Under the pieces are notes generated by a model, which was not told the DNA's origin, did no database searches, and was given only the letters and a program-made list of their open reading frames with translations. A stretch of 64,000 nt of DNA from Rugamonas sp. A1-17 (GTDB lineage: Bacteria > Pseudomonadota > Gammaproteobacteria > Burkholderiales > Burkholderiaceae_D), in the NCBI GenBank assembly GCA_025548565.1, contig JAJLPB010000011.1, positions 62,001 to 126,000 on the forward strand, in the 5' to 3' direction. Made by a program: the position numbers and the translations under genes. Position 1 is the first letter of the stretch; every line of letters begins with the position of its first letter. This document shows, one piece after another, positions 22,898 through 30,678 of this stretch.

Positions 22898-23494
22898 ATG
22901 ACGACAGAACACCAAAACGTCCGCCAGCACATCCTGGACACGGGCAAGACCATCATCACCGGCAAAGGCTTTGCCGGCGTGGGCTTGAACGAGATCCTGA
23001 CGGCGGCCGGCGTGCCCAAGGGCTCCTTCTATCACTACTTCAAGTCCAAGGAGTTGTTCGGCGAGGCGCTGCTGGAAGACTACATCGAGCGCTATCTGGC
23101 GCAAATGGACGTCACCCTGAACCAGCCCGGCAAGAGCGCCGCGCGCTCGCTGATGGATTACTGGGCCAGCTGGGACGACCTCGACGCGGACAGCTGCGAT
23201 TGCCGCTGCCTGGTGGTCAAGCTCAGCGGCGAAGTGGCGGACATGTCGGAAGCCATGCGCACCACGCTGCTCGATGGCACCAACCGCATCGTCGGCCGGC
23301 TGGCCGACAGCATCGAGCGGGCGATGGCGGACGGTTCGCTGCGCGACATCAGCGATGCGCAGCACACGGCGCTGGCACTGTACCAACTGTGGCTGGGCGC
23401 GGCGCTGCTGACCAAGCTGCGGCGCGAGCCCAGCGCGCTGCGCGCCGCCTGGCAAGCCACGCTGTCCATCCTCAACCTCGGGGCTCAAGTCTGA
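22898..23494 (+). CDS. TetR-family regulator, NemR-like
   Basis: The protein has 198 residues. The N-terminal helix-turn-helix contains FAGVGLNEILTAAGVPKGSFYHYFKSKELFG. The ligand domain has a cysteine-rich segment DSCDCRCLVVKLSGEVADMSEAMR, matching the position of the redox cysteine of NemR, which reacts with electrophiles such as methylglyoxal, quinones and N-ethylmaleimide. Matching palindromes precede this gene and the following dehydrogenase. The last codons and the stop come from an inserted hairpin repeat (23480-23568), so the natural C-terminus may have been changed. Confidence 0.88.
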   Translation: MTTEHQNVRQHILDTGKTIITGKGFAGVGLNEILTAAGVPKGSFYHYFKSKELFGEALLEDYIERYLAQMDVTLNQPGKSAARSLMDYWASWDDLDADSCDCRCLVVKLSGEVADMSEAMRTTLLDGTNRIVGRLADSIERAMADGSLRDISDAQHTALALYQLWLGAALLTKLRREPSALRAAWQATLSILNLGAQV

Positions 23495-23568
23495 CATTCG
23501 GACACGGGCTCCGCACTAGCGGGGTCGCTACTGTAGAGCTCGTGTCCGAATGTCAGACTTGACCCCAA
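23480..23568. repeat. Dispersed hairpin repeat, copy 1
   Basis: AAGTCTGACATTCGGACACG and its reverse complement form the long arms of an inverted repeat, with outer GGGG/CCCC ends and a variable centre. The same element occurs at 55513-55602. It has the size of a MITE or REP-type element and codes for nothing. It overlaps the end of the TetR gene and supplies its stop codon. Confidence 0.8.
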
Positions 23569-23586
23569 TTTTTTGACCCTATTTTC

Positions 23587-23601
23587 TAGACGACCAGTCT
23601 A
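23587..23601. promoter_or_regulatory. NemR-type operator 2 (TAGAC-N5-GTCTA)
   Basis: TAGACGACCAGTCTA lies 15 bases before the dehydrogenase start and differs from operator 1 only in the centre. Its position between promoter and gene suits repression by the upstream TetR protein. Confidence 0.7.
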
Positions 23602-23616
23602 ATATCAGGAGCTAGC

Positions 23617-24774
23617 ATGAAGAATTTTGAATTTCACAACCCTACCAAGATCGTCTTCGGGGCCGAGACTGTCGCCCAACTGTCGCGGCTGGTGCCGGAA
23701 TCGGCCCGCGTGCTGATCCTGTACGGCGGCGCCAGCGCCGAGAAGACCGGCACCCTGGCCGAGGTGCGCCGCGCGCTCGGTGCCCGCGTCAGCCGCGAGT
23801 TCGGCGGCATCGAACCCAACCCAAGCTACGAGACCCTGATGCGCGCCGTCGAACAGGTGCGCCGCGACGGGATCGACTTCCTGCTGGCGGTCGGCGGCGG
23901 CTCGGTCATCGACGGCACCAAGTTCGTGGCCGCCGCCGCGCTGTACGACGGCGAGCCGTGGGAGATCGCCCTGAGCGGCGGCGCCAAGGTGCGCCGCGCC
24001 CTGCCCTTCGGCGCCGTGCTGACCCTGCCCGCCACCGGCTCGGAGATGAACAACGGCGCCGTGGTCACCCACAAGGCCACCCACACCAAGCTGCCGTTCC
24101 GCAGCCCGCTGCTGTTCCCGCAGTTCTCGGTGCTCGATCCGGCCAAGACCTTCACGCTGCCGGCCAAGCAGGTCGCCAACGGCCTGGTCGACGCCTTCGT
24201 CCACACGGTCGAGCAATACCTGACCTATCCGGTGCAGGCGCTGGCGCAGGACCGCTTCGCCGAGGGCTTGCTGCAGACCCTGGTCGAGATCGCGCCGCAA
24301 GCGCTGGCCGCGCCGGACGACTACGCCACCCGCGCCAACCTGATGTGGACCGCCACCCTGGCGCTCAACGGCCTGATCGGCGCGGGCGTGCCGCAGGACT
24401 GGGCCACCCACATGATCGGCCACGAGCTCACCGCGCTGTACGACATCGACCACGCGCGCACGCTGGCGCTGGTGCTGCCGTCGCTGCTGGACGTACAGCG
24501 CGACAGCAAACACGCGAAGCTGCTGCAATACGGCGAGCGCGTCTGGGGCATCCGCGACGGCAGCGACGAGCAACGCATCGACGCCGCCATCGCCCGCACC
24601 CGCGCGTTCTTCGAAGGCCTGGGCATCCCGACCCGCCTGTCGGCCTACCAGCTGGGCCAGGAGGCGGTGGAAGCCGTGCTGGCGCAACTGCAAGCGCACG
24701 GCATGACCAGCCTGGGCGAACACCGCGACATCGACCTGGCCCGCAGCCGCCGCATCCTGGAAGCAGCACTGTAA
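23617..24774 (+). CDS. Iron-containing alcohol dehydrogenase, YqhD/butanol dehydrogenase type
   Basis: The protein has 385 residues and starts MKNFEFHNPTKIVFG, typical of the YqhD subgroup. The NADPH-binding region has GGGSVIDGTK near residue 92. The metal ligands are visible as an Asp and His in LVDAFVHTVEQYLT (about 190-200) and two His in MIGHELTALYDIDHARTLA (about 267-280). YqhD reduces short aldehydes including methylglyoxal, acrolein and malondialdehyde. The upstream NemR-like site and regulator, and the DJ-1-type gene 27 bp downstream, support a reactive-aldehyde detoxification role. Confidence 0.92.
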   Translation: MKNFEFHNPTKIVFGAETVAQLSRLVPESARVLILYGGASAEKTGTLAEVRRALGARVSREFGGIEPNPSYETLMRAVEQVRRDGIDFLLAVGGGSVIDGTKFVAAAALYDGEPWEIALSGGAKVRRALPFGAVLTLPATGSEMNNGAVVTHKATHTKLPFRSPLLFPQFSVLDPAKTFTLPAKQVANGLVDAFVHTVEQYLTYPVQALAQDRFAEGLLQTLVEIAPQALAAPDDYATRANLMWTATLALNGLIGAGVPQDWATHMIGHELTALYDIDHARTLALVLPSLLDVQRDSKHAKLLQYGERVWGIRDGSDEQRIDAAIARTRAFFEGLGIPTRLSAYQLGQEAVEAVLAQLQAHGMTSLGEHRDIDLARSRRILEAAL

Positions 24775-24801
24775 CTCCACCTCACACACAAAGGACACGA
24801 C

Positions 24802-25479
24802 ATGAACATCCTGATGGTACTCACCTCGCATGACCAACTGGGCAACACCGGCCACAAGACCGGCTTCTGGCTGGAGGAATTCGCCGCGCCGTACTACGCG
24901 CTGAAGGAAGCCGGCGCCAAGCTGACGCTGGTCTCGCCGCTGGGCGGCCAGCCGCCGCTGGACCCGAAGAGCGACGCGCCCGAATCGCAGACCCCGGCCA
25001 CCATCCGCTTCAAGGCCGACCCCGAGGCGCAAGCCGCGCTGGCCCATACCGGCAAGCTGGCCGATGTCTCGGCCGCTGATTTCGATGCTGTGTTTTATCC
25101 GGGCGGCCACGGCCCGCTGTGGGACCTGGCCGAAAACCGCGCCTCGATCGCGCTGATCGAAGCCATGCTGGCGGCCGGCAAACCGGTGGCGGCGGTGTGC
25201 CACGCGCCGGGCGTGCTGCGCCACGTGAAGGCGGCGGACGGCAGTCCGCTGGTGCGCGGCAAGCAGGTGACCGGCTTTACCAACACCGAGGAGGAAGCGG
25301 TCGGCCTGACCAAGGTCGTGCCCTTCCTGGTCGAGGACATGCTGAAGGAAAACGGCGGCATCTACTCCAAGCTCGGCGACTGGCAAGCCTACGCGGTCAC
25401 CGACGGCCTGCTGGTGACCGGCCAGAACCCGGCCTCGTCGGAAGCGGCCGCCGCCGCGCTGCTCAAACTGCTGGCCTGA
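24802..25479 (+). CDS. DJ-1/PfpI-family protein, type 1 glutamine amidotransferase-like
   Basis: The protein has 225 residues. It contains GFWLEEFAAPYYAL, with the catalytic glutamate region of Hsp31-like proteins, DAVFYPGGHGPLWDL, and the nucleophile elbow AVCHAPGVL with the reactive cysteine. Members act as glyoxalase III or chaperones that convert methylglyoxal to lactate without glutathione. It is encoded 27 bp after the alcohol dehydrogenase and must share its transcript, consistent with a carbonyl-stress operon. Confidence 0.9.
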   Translation: MNILMVLTSHDQLGNTGHKTGFWLEEFAAPYYALKEAGAKLTLVSPLGGQPPLDPKSDAPESQTPATIRFKADPEAQAALAHTGKLADVSAADFDAVFYPGGHGPLWDLAENRASIALIEAMLAAGKPVAAVCHAPGVLRHVKAADGSPLVRGKQVTGFTNTEEEAVGLTKVVPFLVEDMLKENGGIYSKLGDWQAYAVTDGLLVTGQNPASSEAAAAALLKLLA

Positions 25480-25572
25480 GTCGGCCGCCACTGCGCACCA
25501 AAAGCCGCTTGCCCTGCCGTTAATTCAGTGCAAAAATCATATCTCCATTGCCTTACCCAACCGGAGAATACG

Positions 25573-25986
25573 ATGAGCTTACTGGATCAACTTGCAGGGC
25601 AGGTAATGGGATCGCTGGGCGGCCAGCAGGGCGACGCGCAGCAGGGGAACCTGCTGTCGGGCGTGATGGTGATGATAGACCAGGCCGGCGGCGTGCCGGC
25701 CGTGCTGGAGAAGCTCAAGGAGAGCGGCCTGGCCGACCAGGTCATGTCCTGGATCGGCACCGGCGCCAACCAGGCCATTTCCGGCGACCAGCTGGAGGCG
25801 GCGCTGGGCTCGGACCAGCTGCAGCAAATCGCCGGCCACGCCGGCATCGATCCGCAGCAGGTGTCGTCCGGCCTGGCCGGCATGCTGCCGCAGATTATCG
25901 ACCAGCTGACGCCGCACGGCGACATGCCGGCCGACGGTCTGCTGGCGCAAGGCCTGTCCCTGCTGAAGGCGCGCCTGGGCGCCTGA
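25573..25986 (+). CDS. YidB-family (DUF937) protein
   Basis: The protein has 137 residues. The N-terminus MSLLDQLAGQVMGSLGG and the segments GGVPAVLEKLKESGLADQVMSWIGTGANQAIS and GIDPQQVSSGLAGMLPQIIDQLTP are the standard YidB pattern, a soluble helical protein of unknown function common in proteobacteria. The ATG at 25573 follows CGGAGAATACG. Its stop codon directly abuts the stop of the convergent DUF2058 gene. Confidence 0.9.
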   Translation: MSLLDQLAGQVMGSLGGQQGDAQQGNLLSGVMVMIDQAGGVPAVLEKLKESGLADQVMSWIGTGANQAISGDQLEAALGSDQLQQIAGHAGIDPQQVSSGLAGMLPQIIDQLTPHGDMPADGLLAQGLSLLKARLGA

Positions 25987-26526
25987 TCACCACATCAGGT
26001 CGTCGGGGATCTGGAAGGCGGCGTACGGATCGTCTTCCTCCACCGCGGTGGTGCTCTTGTTGACGCGCACCACCAGCGCTGGATCGCGCTCGGCGATCTT
26101 GTCGGCGATCACGCGCGGCACCAGTTCGGCCACGCCGTTCAGCACCACGATCACCAGCCGCCCCGCGACCAGGTGCTCGCGCACCGCCGCCGTCACGAAC
26201 ATGCGCTCGATCTTGCTGCCGTGCGTGTAGTTGTAGGCGATGTCGCCGTTGCGGCCCTTGTCCTGGCGGTTCTGCTGCACCATCTGCGCGATCTGCGCCA
26301 GGATGGCCTTCTGCTGCGCGGCGGCGTCGCGCTGCGCGTTCAGTTCGCGGTTGCGCTCGGCCAGCTTGCGCTGCGCCTCCTGCGCGGCCAGCTTGGCTTC
26401 GTCCACGCTTTGCGTGCCGGTGCGGCGCTCTTCCTTCTTCTGCTTGCTCTTTTCCTGATTGGCGACCTTGACCTTGTTCTTGGCCACCAGGCCAGCCTTC
26501 AGCAATTGATCTTGTAACGAAACCAT
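25987..26526 (-). CDS. DUF2058 family protein (YaiL-like)
   Basis: The protein has 179 residues. The N-terminal half is a long charged coiled coil (SLQDQLLKAGLVAKNKVKVANQEKSKQKKEERRTG; AAQEAQRKLAERNRELN) and the C-terminal half a small globular domain (YNYTHGSKIERMFV, LVIVVLNG, ELVPRVIADKIAERDP). YaiL is described as a nucleoprotein or polysome-associated protein. Exact role unknown. The ATG at 26526 (MVSLQDQLL) matches the family start better than the codon three residues upstream. Confidence 0.9.
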   Translation of the reverse strand: MVSLQDQLLKAGLVAKNKVKVANQEKSKQKKEERRTGTQSVDEAKLAAQEAQRKLAERNRELNAQRDAAAQQKAILAQIAQMVQQNRQDKGRNGDIAYNYTHGSKIERMFVTAAVREHLVAGRLVIVVLNGVAELVPRVIADKIAERDPALVVRVNKSTTAVEEDDPYAAFQIPDDLMW

Positions 26527-26540
26527 GTGTACCACTCCAT

Positions 26541-26576
26541 AAAAAAGGTCCGCCGCCCCTTACGGAGCCGCGGACC
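26541..26576 (-). terminator. Terminator of the TBDR gene at 26600
   Basis: On the minus strand the imperfect stem GGTCCGCGGCTCC/GGGGCGGCGGACC is followed by TTTTTT. It lies 24 bases after the receptor stop. Confidence 0.7.
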
Positions 26577-26599
26577 TCATTATAGCTGCGGCGTAGCGC

Positions 26600-29182
26600 T
26601 TAGAAGCGATAGTTCAGCGAGGCGGCGAAGGTGCGGCCCAGCTGGCTGAACTGCGAACCGTCGTAGGTCACCATCGAGTAGCGGCCGTCGAAGGTGATGG
26701 AGTTGTATTGCACCTCGGACGGGGTCATGCCGGTGACCGGGTCCTTGGCCTTGCTGTCCAACAGCGCCTGGCCGGTCGAGTTGAGCGCCTTCATGTTCCA
26801 CTTCGGCGTGACGTTCAGGATGTTGTTGATGTTGAACGACAAGGTCACGTTCTTGGCCACGTTGTAGTTGAACGCGAAGTCGGTGACCACCTTGGTCTTG
26901 AATTCCACCTCCAGGTTGTTGTCCAGGCCGGCATTGCGGAAACGGGTCGGACCAAACAAGGTGTTATTCAGCGAGAAGTTGTAGTCCTTGTAGTCGAGGT
27001 CCGCGCCAAAGATGGTCTTGTATTTCGGACGCGAGGTGAACATCAGCGCTTCCTGGGTCGCGTCGAGCACGGACTGGTTCGCGGCCGCCACCGTCGATGG
27101 ATTGTGGACGTCGCCCTCGCGCTCGTTTTTCAGCGACAGATTGCCCGACAGGTTCAGCGTGACTTTGCCTCCACCCAGCGGCAGGTTCTTCCGCGACATC
27201 ACGTAGTCGAGGCCCGAGGTGCGGCTGGTCAGCGCGTTGGCGAAGAAGCTCACCGAGACGATGCCGTTGGCGTTCAACACCTGGTCGAGCGGGCTGGCCG
27301 CCACGCAGGCGGCTTGCTTCGCCGGATCGGTCTCGTTACAGGCCGGCACGATCTCCTTGCCCAGCACGATACGGTTCTTTACCTTGATGTTGTAGTAGTC
27401 GACCGTGATGCTGGTGTTGTTGTCGGGCTTGAGGCCCAGGCCCAGCGTGATGTTGTTGGACTTCTCGGCCTGCAGCTTCGGCACGCCGAGCGCCGCCGCT
27501 TCCTTGGACACATTGTTGACCAGGCCGGACACCTGGATGCCCTTGCCCGGCACGAAGCTGTACTGGGCTTTCTGCGTGTAGATCTGCGCCAGCGACGGCG
27601 CGCGGAAGCCGGTCGATGCCGACGCGCGCAAGGTCAGCTGCTCGCTCACCTTCAGGCGGGACGACAGCTTCCACACGAAGGCGCTGCCGAAGTCGCTGTA
27701 TTTTTCGTAGCGGCCGGTGCCGTCGACCAGCAGGCTGTCGCTGATGTCCCAGGTGGCGCCGCCGTACGCGCCGTAGTTCGAGCGCGAGGTCGGGAAGGAA
27801 TTGCGCGGATCGTTGCCGGCAAAGGAGTCGGCGCCGGTGCCGATATACGACGCTTCCTCGCCGGCGATGGTCTTGAATTTCTCGTGGCGGATTTCAGTGC
27901 CGGCATACGCGCTGACGGTCGGCGCGACCTGCTTGGAGAGGTCGCCGTTGAACACGAAGTGTTCGAACTTCACGCCGCCGGCGTTGAAGTGCGTCGGCGA
28001 GGCCGCGCCCAGGCTGCGGTTGACCGAATTGCCGACCTCGTAGCTTTGCTCGTTGCCGCCGTAGGTCAGGCTCAGGTCCGTGGCCCAGCCGCCCAGCGGG
28101 AACTTCACCCCGCCGGTGGCGTTGTAGTCGTCGAGCTTGCCGACAAAGGTCGGCACGTAGCCGAGGTAGGGAGTGCCGGGCGCGTGCAGCAAGCCGTAGT
28201 CGGTCGGACGCCAGTACGGCGTGCGGTAGTTGGCATAGCTGTCGACCTGCTTGTGCACATACGCGGCATTGCCGTAAAGCGTGACGTCATCGTTCAAGTC
28301 GTAGCGGCTGTTGACCAGGGCCTTTTGCGCGGACGTGGCGGGCGAGCCGTTGATATTGCCCGCATCGGGCTTGATCGCCAGGAAGGCTTGCGCGTCGGCC
28401 AGGGTGCCGCCCAGCGTATCGGGCTCGGCCCGCGCATCGACCTTGCCGGGACGGTTGGACAGGCCGACATGGGACACGTCGAGCGTGTAGTTGACAAAGC
28501 CCCGGTCGCCCAGCGCGACGCCCTGGTTCAGGCTCAGGCCGCCCATCTTGCCGTCGCTCTCGTGGGTGATGCCGGCGCGCGCCGTGACCGAGCCGCCCTC
28601 GGCGTTATCCTTGAGGATGATGTTGACCACGCCGGCGATGGCGTCCGAGCCGTACTGGGCGGAGGCGCCGTCGCGCAACACTTCGATGCGCTTGATCGCG
28701 TCCTGCGGAATGGCGGAAATGTCGGAGCCGCTTTCGCCACGGCCCGGCGAGGTCTGCGTGTAGACCAGCGAACTGGCGTTCTTGCGCTTGCCGTTAATCA
28801 GGATCAGCACGCGGCTCGGTCCCATGTTACGGATTTCATACGGATCGAGCAGCGACGTGGCATCGTTGACCGGGGTCTGCACGGTGTTGAACGAGGGGAC
28901 GCGGAACTGCAGCGCCTTGTCGAGCGACGCCTGGCCGGTCTTGTCAAGGTCGCGCGAGCCGATGATATCGACCGGCACCGGCGTATCGACCATGGTGCGC
29001 TGGGCGCCACGGCTGCCGGTGGAAACAATCACCACTTTCTGGATATCGTCCGGGGCGGCATCGGCGGCGGCTGGTTGCACGGCCGCGGTCTGGGCGACGG
29101 CGGCTGCTCCGGCCTGGGCCTGGGCCAGGACGTATGGGCTGGCGGACAACAACAACGCTGCGAATGGAAAATTCTTTTTCAT
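26600..29182 (-). CDS. TonB-dependent receptor
   Basis: The protein has 860 residues with a signal peptide (MKKNFPFAALLLSASPYVLAQ). The plug domain spans roughly residues 55-200, with STGSRGAQRTMVDTPVPVDIIG, LILINGKRKNASSLV and LRDGASAQYGSDAIAGVVNIIL. The 22-strand barrel ends in the typical AASLNYRF. An N-terminal signalling extension is absent, so it is a transporter only. It lies downstream of the LacI regulator on the same strand but has its own 215-bp upstream region. The ligand is not clear. The plug type with the VLINGKR motif is common in receptors for oligosaccharides or peptides. Confidence 0.92.
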   Translation of the reverse strand: MKKNFPFAALLLSASPYVLAQAQAGAAAVAQTAAVQPAAADAAPDDIQKVVIVSTGSRGAQRTMVDTPVPVDIIGSRDLDKTGQASLDKALQFRVPSFNTVQTPVNDATSLLDPYEIRNMGPSRVLILINGKRKNASSLVYTQTSPGRGESGSDISAIPQDAIKRIEVLRDGASAQYGSDAIAGVVNIILKDNAEGGSVTARAGITHESDGKMGGLSLNQGVALGDRGFVNYTLDVSHVGLSNRPGKVDARAEPDTLGGTLADAQAFLAIKPDAGNINGSPATSAQKALVNSRYDLNDDVTLYGNAAYVHKQVDSYANYRTPYWRPTDYGLLHAPGTPYLGYVPTFVGKLDDYNATGGVKFPLGGWATDLSLTYGGNEQSYEVGNSVNRSLGAASPTHFNAGGVKFEHFVFNGDLSKQVAPTVSAYAGTEIRHEKFKTIAGEEASYIGTGADSFAGNDPRNSFPTSRSNYGAYGGATWDISDSLLVDGTGRYEKYSDFGSAFVWKLSSRLKVSEQLTLRASASTGFRAPSLAQIYTQKAQYSFVPGKGIQVSGLVNNVSKEAAALGVPKLQAEKSNNITLGLGLKPDNNTSITVDYYNIKVKNRIVLGKEIVPACNETDPAKQAACVAASPLDQVLNANGIVSVSFFANALTSRTSGLDYVMSRKNLPLGGGKVTLNLSGNLSLKNEREGDVHNPSTVAAANQSVLDATQEALMFTSRPKYKTIFGADLDYKDYNFSLNNTLFGPTRFRNAGLDNNLEVEFKTKVVTDFAFNYNVAKNVTLSFNINNILNVTPKWNMKALNSTGQALLDSKAKDPVTGMTPSEVQYNSITFDGRYSMVTYDGSQFSQLGRTFAASLNYRF

Positions 29183-29397
29183 TGTTCGATCTCTTTATTT
29201 TCGTGATGTCAGGTGTCGATTGAATGCAACATGGGTGCCACGTGATGGTTGTTGCTAGGCTGAATGTATAGACATCACTGTGGAGCGTCTATTGTTTCCA
29301 CCAATCTTGAACGTGAAACCAGATTCATGCGGCAAATTAACAACTACCGCCCTGGTTTTCCATGGCATTTCGACATCGTTTCCGAAGGAGAGAATCC

Positions 29398-30441
29398 TCA
29401 GGCCGGCTTGCGGCGGCGGGCCGGCTTGGCGGCCTCGGCGTGGGAGGCCAGCGACGCGCGCAACGTCATCGTCACCGGATAGCCGCGCGTGACCGGGCGC
29501 TGCAGGTCGTAGCAGCTGTTGAGCAAGGCGTTGATGCCGTTCTGCGTCATCTCGCGCCACGGCATGTGCACCGTGGTCAGGCGCGGCGCCGAGAATTCCG
29601 CGCTGGGCGTGTCGTCGTAGCCGATCACCGACAGCTCGTGCGGCACGCGGATGCCGGCCTCCTGGAAGTAGGACAGCGCGCCCACCGCCATCTCGTCGTT
29701 GGCGCAGAACAGCGCGCTGCACGGGTGCTTCGAGTCCATCAACTCCTTGGCCGCCGACCAGCCGCCGGCCGGCGAGAAATCACGCTCGGTCACCCACAGG
29801 CCGGCGGGGTCGACGCCGTTGGCGCGCAGCTCGTCGAGGAAGGCGTTGACCCGCACCACGTTGTCCGGCAGGCTGGACGGCCCGGCCACCACGGCGATCC
29901 GCCGGTGCCCGTGGTCGAGCAAGGTGCGCGCCGCCATCCGCCCGCCCAGCATGTGGTCGACCGTGAAGCACTGGCCGGCCAGACTGTCGAAGCTGTGGTT
30001 GAGCACCACCATGCGCTTGTGCTGGAAGCGCAGCGCGGCGATATCCTCCTCCTGCAGCACATTGGTCATCAGGATCAGGCCATCGCAACCGCGCTCGATC
30101 AGGAAGGCGATGCCCTCGATCGCCTGCTGGCGCGCGCCGCCCAGGCCGGCGCCGAAGGCCACCACCATGTGCAGGCCGGCCGCGCGCAATTCGTTGTCGA
30201 TGATTTGCAGGATGGGCGTGTAGAAGGTGCCGCTGAGCACAGGGATGTACACGCCTATCATCTGGCTGGAGCCCGACAGCAGCGTGCGCGCCGCGTGCGA
30301 GGGCCGGAAGTCCAGTTCCTCGATGGCCGCGCGGACCCGCGCCAGCGTGGCCGGCGACACCGAACCCTTGCCGCTGACGACGCGCGAGGCGGTGCCCAGT
30401 CCTACACCCGCCAGGCGGGCTACGTCTTTGATGGTGGCCAC
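29398..30441 (-). CDS. LacI-family regulator of the carbohydrate-uptake locus
   Basis: A regulator of about 347 residues. The N-terminus has the canonical helix-turn-helix TIKDVARLAGVGLGTASRVVSGKGSVSP and a hinge helix (RPSHAARTLLSG). The rest is a periplasmic-binding-protein-like sugar sensor (IGVYIPVLSGTFYTPILQIID, DGLILMTNVL, VIGYDDTPSAEFSAP). GTG at 30441 is preferred since GGAAAGGCGG lies just before it. ATG at 30474 is an alternative. Two LacI-type palindromes lie between it and the divergent receptor at 30679, pointing to sugar-relieved repression of that locus. Confidence 0.9.
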   Translation of the reverse strand: MATIKDVARLAGVGLGTASRVVSGKGSVSPATLARVRAAIEELDFRPSHAARTLLSGSSQMIGVYIPVLSGTFYTPILQIIDNELRAAGLHMVVAFGAGLGGARQQAIEGIAFLIERGCDGLILMTNVLQEEDIAALRFQHKRMVVLNHSFDSLAGQCFTVDHMLGGRMAARTLLDHGHRRIAVVAGPSSLPDNVVRVNAFLDELRANGVDPAGLWVTERDFSPAGGWSAAKELMDSKHPCSALFCANDEMAVGALSYFQEAGIRVPHELSVIGYDDTPSAEFSAPRLTTVHMPWREMTQNGINALLNSCYDLQRPVTRGYPVTMTLRASLASHAEAAKPARRRKPA

Positions 30442-30486
30442 GGCGACCGCCTTTCCGATGGGGTGTGCATGCAAAGTGTCTCTTTT

Positions 30487-30500
30487 TGGAAACGTTCCCA
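30487..30500. promoter_or_regulatory. LacI-type operator A (TGGAAACGTTCCCA)
   Basis: This near-perfect palindrome with a central CG, the hallmark of LacI/GalR operators, lies 46 bases upstream of the lacI-type start codon and 179 bases before the receptor gene. Confidence 0.7.
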
Positions 30501-30608
30501 GCCATGTTGCACGGCTTGCTTTCCTCTGTCAACGAAAACCCGGCCCCACTTATGCGGCATCGCAAATTGACTTTGAAATTCGTTCGGTGCTATATTTGCC
30601 ACATGAAT

Positions 30609-30622
30609 TGGAAACCTTTCCA
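30609..30622. promoter_or_regulatory. LacI-type operator B (TGGAAACCTTTCCA)
   Basis: This has the same half-sites as operator A, placed about 57 bases before the receptor start codon at 30679. The 122-bp spacing between the two sites would allow looping. Confidence 0.65.
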
Positions 30623-30678
30623 AATCTGGGTTGAGGGAAGTCGCGAGCGAGCTGTTCATAAAAAACACAGGAGATGAC

